Source: Lachnospiraceae bacterium (GTDB lineage Bacteria > Bacillota > Clostridia > Lachnospirales > Lachnospiraceae). Taken from it: a stretch of DNA of 48,295 nucleotides. How positions within the stretch are numbered: position 1 is the first letter of the stretch; the number at the start of each line of letters is the position of its first letter. The position numbers and the translations under genes were made by a program. Below the pieces are notes generated by a model. It saw only the letters and a program-made list of their open reading frames with translations. It ran no database searches and was not told where the DNA came from. Shown here piece by piece: positions 43,323-48,295 of this stretch. Location: positions 1 through 48,295 of the forward strand of contig BLLU01000081.1 in the NCBI GenBank assembly GCA_011959105.1, written 5' to 3'.

Positions 43323-44792
43323 TCATGCCAGCACGTTCAGCCGTTCCAGATCCGGGTCCTCCGGGCCGGTCATGCTGCATCCTTTTTCCTTGGCGTACCG
43401 GATATGCTCCAGAATTTCCGCCGTGATACGCTCCCCTGGGGCCAGCAGGGGAATACCGGGGGGATAGCACATAACAAACTCGCTGCATACCCGCCCCCGA
43501 GTTTCCTCCAGGGGGAGGCTGTGCTTCTCTGCGTAGAACGCCTCCTGGGGGCTGGCTACCACTTCCGGTTCCACATATTCCTGATTCAGAAGGCCTGTTG
43601 GATCCCGCTGGTAGCGCCGCCGGATCTCCGCCAGAGCGCTGACCAGTCGCTCTACCTCCTGGGCGCGGTCCCCCATGGAGAGGTAAGCCAAGATATTGCC
43701 GATGTCGCCGAACTCAATCTGGATGTCGTATTCATCCCGCAGAATGTCGTACACCTCGATGCCAGCCAGACCGATGTCCAAGGTATGGACGCTGAGCTTG
43801 GTGGTATCGAAATCAAAGACTGAGTCCCCATTCATCAGTTCCCGGCCAAAGGCGTAGTATCCGCCCACGGCGTTGATCTCCTGGCGGGCGTACTCCGCCA
43901 TATCGGCCACCTGATGGAACACCGTCCGGCCTCGCAGGGCCAGATTCCGACGGCTGATGTCCAGGCTGGACATCAGCAGATAGCTGCCGGAGGTGGTCTG
44001 GGTCAGATTGATGATCTGCCGCACATATCCCGCGTGGACGTTGGGCCCCACCAGCAGCAGACTGGACTGGGTCAGACTGCCGCCGCTCTTGTGCATGGAT
44101 ACGGAGGCCATGTCCGCCCCCGCCGCCATAGCCGATACCGGCAGGCCGCCGCCAAAATAGAAGTGGGTGCCGTGGGCCTCGTCCGCGAGGCACCGCATCC
44201 CGGCGGCGTGGGCCATTTTGACAATGGCCCGCAAATCGCTGCAAACGCCATAGTAGGTGGGGTTGTTTACCAGCACCGCCACCGCGTTAGGGTGTTCGGC
44301 GATGGCCTTTGCCACCTGCTCCCGGCGCATCCCCAGGGAAATGCCCAGACGCTGGTCTACATCCGGATTGACGTACACCGGCACCGCGCCGCACAGGACC
44401 AGGGCATTGATCACGCTCTTATGGACGTTGCGGGGCAGAATGATCTCATCCCCCCGCTTGCAGGAAGCCAGGATCATGCTCTGCACGGAACTTGTGGTGC
44501 CACCGACCATCAAAAACGCGTGGGCTGCGCCAAAGGCCTCAGCCGCCAGCTTTTCCGCCTCCAGGATGACCGATACCGGATGGCAGAGGTTGTCCAAAGG
44601 CTTCATGCTGTTCACGTCTACACCGATGCACTGCTGCCCAAGAAATGCGGTCAGTTCCGGATTGCCCCGGCCCCGCTTGTGGCCCGGCACGTCAAAGGGA
44701 ACGACCCGCATTTGCCGGAAGGACTCCAGCGCCTCGTAGATGGGCGCGCGGTTCTGGTCGGATCGGTTCGGATGGGTACAAGAAATTTTCAA
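43323..44792 (-). CDS. speA: Arginine decarboxylase, Orn/Lys/Arg decarboxylase fold
   Basis: The ~489-residue fold-I PLP enzyme converts arginine to agmatine. Marks: RVVPFDVPGHKRGRGNPEL, FLMVGGTTSSVQSMILASC, LADEAHGTHFYFGGGLPVSA, PLP lysine in VSMHKSGGSLTQSSLLL, and C-terminal CYPPGIPLLAPGERIT. Lysine or ornithine as substrate cannot be excluded from sequence, but the adjacent agmatinase argues for arginine. I chose the TTG at 44792 after GGGAGG (13 nt spacing, not ideal); an ATG at 44876 would add 28 residues encoded by a strong hairpin, which is unlike the family. First gene of the polyamine operon. Confidence 0.9.
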   Translation of the reverse strand: MKISCTHPNRSDQNRAPIYEALESFRQMRVVPFDVPGHKRGRGNPELTAFLGQQCIGVDVNSMKPLDNLCHPVSVILEAEKLAAEAFGAAHAFLMVGGTTSSVQSMILASCKRGDEIILPRNVHKSVINALVLCGAVPVYVNPDVDQRLGISLGMRREQVAKAIAEHPNAVAVLVNNPTYYGVCSDLRAIVKMAHAAGMRCLADEAHGTHFYFGGGLPVSAMAAGADMASVSMHKSGGSLTQSSLLLVGPNVHAGYVRQIINLTQTTSGSYLLMSSLDISRRNLALRGRTVFHQVADMAEYARQEINAVGGYYAFGRELMNGDSVFDFDTTKLSVHTLDIGLAGIEVYDILRDEYDIQIEFGDIGNILAYLSMGDRAQEVERLVSALAEIRRRYQRDPTGLLNQEYVEPEVVASPQEAFYAEKHSLPLEETRGRVCSEFVMCYPPGIPLLAPGERITAEILEHIRYAKEKGCSMTGPEDPDLERLNVLA

Positions 44793-44825
44793 TTTCTTTG
44801 TGGTTCCTCCCTTCTGATGGTTGGC

Positions 44826-44869
44826 AAAACAAAACCGCAAGCTGTGCTGTCTGCACGACTTGCGGTTTT
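44826..44869 (-). terminator. Terminator-like hairpin just before speA
   Basis: On the minus strand AAAACCGCAAG (44869-44859) and CTTGCGGTTTT (44841-44831) form an 11-bp perfect stem, with GTGC/GCAC pairing inside, followed by GTTTTG. It lies between two candidate promoters (45226-45254; TATAAT at 44875-44880) and the start codon, so it may attenuate the operon. It can also work on the plus strand. Confidence 0.6.
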
Positions 44870-45000
44870 TATCCATTATACTTCGCGGCTCCCATTTTCT
44901 GCATGATCTCCGTTGTCAAAAAGACAATTCGGAAAATGAAAAAATGGAGAGAGGAAGCTGCTTAGATAATACGGAGAGATCAGAGTCTATATAGCAATAC

Positions 45001-45219
45001 TACTTTTACCACTCTTATTGACCGTTTCACAAGTCTGTGCGCAAGGCACATTTCGGTTATGAAGTAACCAACTTATAAAATTTGAGCTTTTAACTCAATC
45101 AATAAGGCAACGCAAGGCTGCCAATCGGCAGTGGACCCGGCTGTCCGTATGGCCTCGACTCCCAGGGGAGTGGTCCAAGTAATTGCTTTGAAAAGACTCT
45201 GAAAAGGACCTTTTCAACT
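45001..45219 (-). ncRNA. Candidate structured leader of the polyamine operon
   Basis: From a start near 45219 the leader forms, in order: alternative TTGAAAAG/CTTTTCAA pairings; a GC-rich domain at about 45120-45176 with closing stem GGACC/GGTCC around ACTCC-CCTG-GGAGT and GGC...GCC hairpins; hairpin CTGCC-GATT-GGCAG; then TTGAG...CTCAA followed by ATTTT. I cannot match it to a known riboswitch class; it contains no T-box, SAM or lysine consensus that I recognise. Treat as unassigned. Confidence 0.45.
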
Positions 45220-45220
45220 G

Positions 45221-45254
45221 GTGATATGCTATCACAGGATGAGCGTTTTGTCAA
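45221..45254 (-). promoter_or_regulatory. Upstream promoter of the polyamine operon with -10 palindrome
   Basis: TTGACA (45249-45254), 17-bp spacer, TAGCAT (45226-45231). The -10 box lies inside the perfect palindrome GTGATA-TGC-TATCAC (45221-45235). A second palindrome GAAAAGG-A-CCTTTTC (45201-45215) follows at the RNA start. One or both may be operators. Confidence 0.6.
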
Positions 45255-45676
45255 GGTTCAAATTACAGGCTTAATATACTTAATATAGACTCTATAGTCT
45301 GTAACCTCCGCAAACAGGTTACACAGTGTAATCGTACTGTACCCCATTGAAAAAGATTGTTCATCAGAAAATTTGTTTTCTTGCGTTCCATTGTGTACTC
45401 AAACTTTTTATCCGTTGTCCGGCCGAATATCCCTGTCCGCTCCAATAGCACATTCTGTCTGACTGTCTCCATAAACCTTCTCCCCTGCCGTTACATCATG
45501 AAAGCGTCTCGTATACTCTGTTCCCTCCTTAAATTTGTGCAAAGAAAAAGGACAGATTGTATCAACCTGTCCCTTTTGCCATCGTGAAAACTCCTGTGTC
45601 AGCACTCTGCTTATAATACACAAAATGATATTCTTTGAAGGCCACCTTCATAATAATGATATATATTTGAACTCCC
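45255..45676. other. AT-rich spacer with clustered palindromes
   Basis: 422 bp without a gene I can support. It begins with back-to-back hairpins AGACT-CTAT-AGTCT (45287-45300) and TGTAACCT/AGGTTACA (45300-45323). A hairpin near 45547-45577 (GGGACAG/CTGTCC type, then TTTTTC on the minus strand) can terminate the zinc-ribbon transcript. Short minus-strand frames of 69-71 codons here resemble no family and may be gene remnants. Confidence 0.4.
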
Positions 45677-45805
45677 CTATTTTTTTACCCAGATATGAGG
45701 CTTCATCTTACCATTTTTATCTTTCTGACAGTTTCCGCCTGTCGGTTTTGCAGTCGGGGCGTTTGTTGTCATGGTCTTACCGCAGTTTTTACAAATCCAG
45801 TTCAT
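45677..45805 (-). CDS. Mini zinc-ribbon-like protein
   Basis: The 42-residue product reads MNWICKNCGKTMTT at the start, then GGNCQKDKNGKMKPHIWVKK: one CxxC knuckle, a third Cys and a His, as in half a zinc ribbon. GGGAG lies 7-8 nt before the ATG. It lies 73 bp after the PH/SHOCT gene on the same strand, and similar CxxC mini-proteins accompany such genes elsewhere. Function unknown. Confidence 0.6.
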   Translation of the reverse strand: MNWICKNCGKTMTTNAPTAKPTGGNCQKDKNGKMKPHIWVKK

Positions 45806-45878
45806 ATAAAATCTCCCTTCTAAATCAAAACCTTATTCTCGAAATCTTATCCGCAATGCCTGAAAACATATCTGCATC

Positions 45879-47141
45879 TTATAGTTTTTCAAGCAGTACT
45901 GCTTTCTTTTGGTTAAATTCTTCCTCCGAAATTATGCCGCTGTCTTTTAGCTTACTAAGTTTTTCCAACTGTTCAAGCACATCCGGCTCTTTCTGCTGAA
46001 TGATTGTCTGTGTAGCCTGATTGCCCTTTTTCAGCTCTTTGCGGTATTCATGGTAGATGGCAATGACTCTTTCCGCTTCAATGGTATAAAGGGTACTGAT
46101 TTTTTCCTTTGTACCCGCCACCATAATGATCAGATCACATATCTTCAGGGCGGCAGTCAACGCCGAATCAATCACTGCAACAAGCAAATCATCCGACTTG
46201 GAATTTTGCTCTGTTGCCATAGAAGTAATATCCTCATAATAGAACTGCTTGACATTGGAAGTAGCTCCCAGCATTTCTCTGTTGACAATGATGATCTGCT
46301 TTGTGGTACATGCGATATAATCCATAGCCGCCAGTGAATCAAGACCGCCCGCATAATACATTACAAGCTCATCCTCGTAAGTCATGTACTTCTTAATATG
46401 CTGATAGATTTTGTCTCCAATCTTTTCATGTATCAGCCTGTCGATTTCTTCGGGGGCAATTTCAAAATCCTGCTCCACGATATTTTTGAAATACTCATTT
46501 AAGGTGATGAAATCTTGCTTGTAAGAATCCCTTATCTTGATTGTGGCAAAATCTACCTCATTGACCTTTAAGATACACTCACTATTTCCATTCTCAATTC
46601 TGATGCGGTCAATATCCTTGCAGTCAATCGTTCCCTGTGCATAGAACTTCTTATCTTCTGTAAGACACACTTTGAAATAGAAATGGTCTCTTGTGAGAAG
46701 GAACTGCTGCCCCTCCGCTTCATTCATGTAAAGAATGATTGTTTCCTCACCACCATATATTGGAATCTTTTTCTGGATTGCCTTCACCTTTTTCTCGTCG
46801 ATATACGGGTGCATGATGATGCAGGAAACACTTGCCTTACTACCCGGCAAGACCATCTTTTCATAAAAATCTTTTGTGAACGCCAAAAGCTCTTTTTCAG
46901 GAACCTGAGACATAAAACTTTCCGGCGTTGTACTTCCTTTCTCCTTCACCACACTACAGAGGGACTTCCCATATTCCGCAGCTTTGCCTTCCATCTCTGC
47001 AATGTAGGCTTCTTTCTGCGCCTTCTTTTCGGCGTTCTCCTGCTTCACCTGCTCATACTTTTCCTTGGCAACCTGTGCCGCACTCTCCATTGTCGATTTG
47101 GCTTTTCCCGCCATATCTTTCATTTTGTCCATAAATGCCAT
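45879..47141 (-). CDS. PH-like/SHOCT-domain protein
   Basis: The 420-residue soluble protein starts with a long charged coiled coil (residues ~1-55: KSTMESAAQVAKEKYEQVKQ), then one or two bacterial PH-like beta domains (EETIILYMNEAEGQQFLLTR; DELVMYYAGGLDSLAAMDYI ... KQIIIVNREMLGATSNVKQF) and a C-terminal SHOCT motif (QLEKLSKLKDSGIISEEEFNQKK). SHOCT tails mediate oligomerisation. The role is unknown. Start 47141 has AAGGAGG upstream. Divergent from an XRE regulator, with which it shares an operator-rich promoter region. Confidence 0.8.
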   Translation of the reverse strand: MAFMDKMKDMAGKAKSTMESAAQVAKEKYEQVKQENAEKKAQKEAYIAEMEGKAAEYGKSLCSVVKEKGSTTPESFMSQVPEKELLAFTKDFYEKMVLPGSKASVSCIIMHPYIDEKKVKAIQKKIPIYGGEETIILYMNEAEGQQFLLTRDHFYFKVCLTEDKKFYAQGTIDCKDIDRIRIENGNSECILKVNEVDFATIKIRDSYKQDFITLNEYFKNIVEQDFEIAPEEIDRLIHEKIGDKIYQHIKKYMTYEDELVMYYAGGLDSLAAMDYIACTTKQIIIVNREMLGATSNVKQFYYEDITSMATEQNSKSDDLLVAVIDSALTAALKICDLIIMVAGTKEKISTLYTIEAERVIAIYHEYRKELKKGNQATQTIIQQKEPDVLEQLEKLSKLKDSGIISEEEFNQKKAVLLEKL

Positions 47142-47214
47142 CCTGTTTTTCCTCCTTCGGATTCCGCGTCTTTTTTCTGGCATTAAGATAATATGTATTT
47201 ATCTCTTGAAATAG

Positions 47215-47288
47215 TAAATATAGTTTGTTGTTTCACAAATAACTATATCAGTTTGAATAAAAATTGTCAATAATCTAAACTATATTTA
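47215..47288. promoter_or_regulatory. Divergent promoter region with 12-bp inverted repeat
   Basis: TAAATATAGTTT (47215-47226) and its complement AAACTATATTTA (47277-47288), the latter overlapping the XRE start codon; a third AACTATAT lies at 47241-47248. The minus promoter is TTGACA (47265-47270), 17 bp, TATAGT (47242-47247), so the middle copy covers its -10 box. A weak plus promoter TTGAAT-17-TAAACT would give a nearly leaderless XRE mRNA. All fits repression by the XRE protein. Confidence 0.6.
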
Positions 47289-47692
47289 TGGATATGAAAA
47301 CTAATTTTAATATAGGTGACAGGATTCATGAGCTGCGGGTAAACAGCGGGTTAAGTCAGGAAAAACTTGCACTGCGGGCAAACATCACCACGACCTATCT
47401 TGGCTTACTGGAACGGAACCAGAAAAATCCCACCGTAAAAGTGATCGAGCAGTTATGCTGTCAATTCAATATCAGTCTTGGGGATTTTTTTTCTCCGTCT
47501 CAGGCTCCTAAAAAGCCAGGGGACGCTGTTTCTATGCAGATCCTTGCACAGATAAGCGACAGGACTGAAGATGAAAAGCTGCTGATCCTGCAGACGATAA
47601 AAGATATGATGCGGTTATGCGACCTGTCAAAGAAAAATGCACAAAACAGCATACAGGCAGATGCAGATATGAAAAAGGATAACATGCCTTAA
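47288..47692 (+). CDS. XRE-family transcriptional regulator
   Basis: The 134-residue protein has an N-terminal Cro/C1 HTH (IHELRVNSGLSQEKLALRAN, TTTYLGLLERNQKNPTVKVI, CCQFNISLGDFF) followed by a ~60-residue helical tail (SMQILAQISDRTEDEKLLIL). No ribosome site precedes the ATG, consistent with a near-leaderless mRNA from the operator-covered promoter. It is divergent from the PH/SHOCT gene and probably represses it and itself. A perfect terminator overlaps its stop. Confidence 0.9.
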   Translation: MDMKTNFNIGDRIHELRVNSGLSQEKLALRANITTTYLGLLERNQKNPTVKVIEQLCCQFNISLGDFFSPSQAPKKPGDAVSMQILAQISDRTEDEKLLILQTIKDMMRLCDLSKKNAQNSIQADADMKKDNMP

Positions 47693-47710
47693 AAGCACAT
47701 TATCCTTTTT
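47672..47710 (+). terminator. Intrinsic terminator of the XRE gene
   Basis: AAAAAGGATAA (47672-47682) and TTATCCTTTTT (47700-47710), 11-bp perfect stem ending in a T-run. It overlaps the last codons and stop of the gene. Confidence 0.8.
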
Positions 47711-47906
47711 GTCTTGTTCCGCCTTTATTCCATTTTTATTTCAGCTGTGGCGGCTCTGCGACCAATCCTGCGCCAGACTATTCTCCCCTGACTTTTCAGA
47801 CTCAAAACCCGATCCGGCCCACTGCGTACTTACTTGTAGCACTATTCCCCCCTCATCTCATGGCATTTCCTGTCAAGTTTTGATGTGCTTCCCCGAATGA
47901 ATATGT

Positions 47907-47912
47907 TATAAT
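47907..47912 (+). promoter_or_regulatory. Extended -10 promoter of the Fst-like toxin mRNA
   Basis: TGT-TATAAT (TGnTATAAT); start near 47919. The 5' end then forms CGCCCC/GGGGGTG, which would hide the ribosome site GGGGG of the toxin, as in Fst RNA I. Confidence 0.55.
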
Positions 47913-47951
47913 AACTTTGCTGTGTCGCCCCAGTAGAAAGGGGGTGTCTAA

Positions 47952-48044
47952 ATGCTTGGTTATCTTTTATCCTTTTTAGTCTCCATATTGGCAAGTGTAG
48001 TTGCCTACTACATATGCAAATGGTTGGATGGAGACAATAAGTAA
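47952..48044 (+). CDS. Fst/Ldr-like small membrane toxin
   Basis: The 30-residue peptide starts MLGYLLSFLVSILASV, a single membrane helix, and ends YYICKWLDGDNK, a charged tail very like the 'W/RLDxxxK' end of Fst-type toxins. AAAGGGGG lies 5-8 nt before the ATG. It lies on a ~170-nt RNA that ends at a bidirectional terminator, and is countered by an antisense RNA (48066-48128). Members of this class depolarise or disturb the membrane when overproduced. Confidence 0.75.
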   Translation: MLGYLLSFLVSILASVVAYYICKWLDGDNK

Positions 48045-48065
48045 CACAGCCCAGCCTTGAAAAAA

Positions 48066-48128
48066 GAAAGCCCCGGGATGCCCCCCGGGGTTTTCTCTGT
48101 CTAAATGCCTTACCTTTTATCCTTGCCT
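48066..48128 (-). ncRNA. Candidate antitoxin antisense RNA (RNA II-like)
   Basis: A minus-strand promoter TTTACA (48158-48163), 17-bp spacer, TATATT (48135-48140) would start RNA near 48128 and stop at the shared terminator. The RNA contains complements of two 11-nt repeats of the toxin mRNA: TGTCTAAATGC (47945-47955 and 48099-48109) and CTTTTATCCTT (47964-47974 and 48115-48125), the first covering the toxin start codon. Confidence 0.65.
48071..48095. terminator. Bidirectional terminator of the Fst-like locus
   Basis: CCCCGGG (48072-48078) and CCCGGGG (48085-48091), T-run TTTT on the plus side and CTTTCTTTTTT on the minus side. Confidence 0.8.
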
Positions 48129-48223
48129 ACATGTAATATAACATCCTTTTTTCTGTTTGTAAAGAAAAATTTGTGCTACAAGTTCATGCTGCAGCGTACT
48201 TCTACAGGTGGTTTGTAGCACAA

Positions 48224-48295
48224 CTAAATATCGGTGCCGGTTGATCCAGTCCCAGAAATTGATGATTCGAGTTCCCGGGCTTCGTCCTGGGCTGT
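48224..48295 (-). CDS. C-terminal end of a protein entering from the right
   Basis: A minus-strand frame is open to the window edge and ends ...TAQDEARELESSISGTG and a few more residues before TAG at 48224. Only 23 codons are visible, so the family cannot be named. Its AQDEA string and 16 bases of DNA match the small frame at 38913-39053. Confidence 0.3.
   Translation of the reverse strand, partial: TAQDEARELESSISGTGSTGTDI

Noticed and set aside
45263..45623. Two minus-strand frames of 69 and 71 codons between the polyamine promoter and the zinc-ribbon gene.
   Set aside because: No ribosome site and no recognisable domain; kept only as possible remnants in the spacer entry.

Overview
The window looks like chromosome from a gut-type member of the Firmicutes, class Clostridia, most likely Lachnospiraceae. 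This rests on AGGAGG-type ribosome binding sites, sigma-A promoters with 17-bp spacers, a two-domain lysine-independent polyamine cluster, and family content such as DUF4358/MBOAT/DHHW, DUF1538, CD1871A, DUF2812/PadR, DUF2975/XRE and an archaeal-type AspRS. The assignment is inference from content; there is no rRNA or tRNA here. Most genes lie on the minus strand, and I see no prophage, CRISPR array or complete insertion sequence.

Left part (1-13 kb): a truncated acidic TPR protein; a secreted Cys/His mini-protein followed by a beta-propeller/solute-binding lipoprotein; an orphan Cys-rich protein on the plus strand; then a minus-strand run of DUF4358 lipoprotein, MBOAT O-acyltransferase, DHHW protein, HAD phosphatase and RsmA. 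A divergent ABC-F ATPase follows.

Middle (13-32.5 kb): DUF4173 membrane protein, XRE/DUF2975 pair, GT39-like membrane glycosyltransferase, AraC-GyrI and MerR-TipAS regulators with two orphan proteins, an ABC-2 exporter operon, a PadR/DUF2812/mini-membrane-protein operon with clear operators, TatD nuclease preceded by an unusual response-regulator/(p)ppGpp-synthetase fusion, and a two-component system with an anchored third gene.

Right part (32.5-48.3 kb): an aspartyl-tRNA synthetase preceded by what looks like a complete leader-peptide attenuator (16-residue peptide with three consecutive Asp codons, mutually exclusive hairpins, intrinsic terminator); a TlpA/CD1871A/4Fe-4S redox cassette; DUF1538 transporter with a PII-like partner; a polyamine operon (speA, speE, speB, carboxynorspermidine dehydrogenase and decarboxylase) behind a long structured leader; then an AT-rich accessory stretch with a PH/SHOCT protein, an XRE regulator and a small locus with every element of an Fst/par-type type I toxin-antitoxin system.

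A roughly 65-bp element (palindrome, TATTGATT, 7-bp GC hairpin, start codon) occurs in nearly the same form in front of both the two-component operon and the 4Fe-4S gene. The four signals I consider most likely to be new are the Asp leader-peptide attenuator, the Fst/par-like module, the REC-RelA/SpoT fusion and the structured leader of the polyamine operon.
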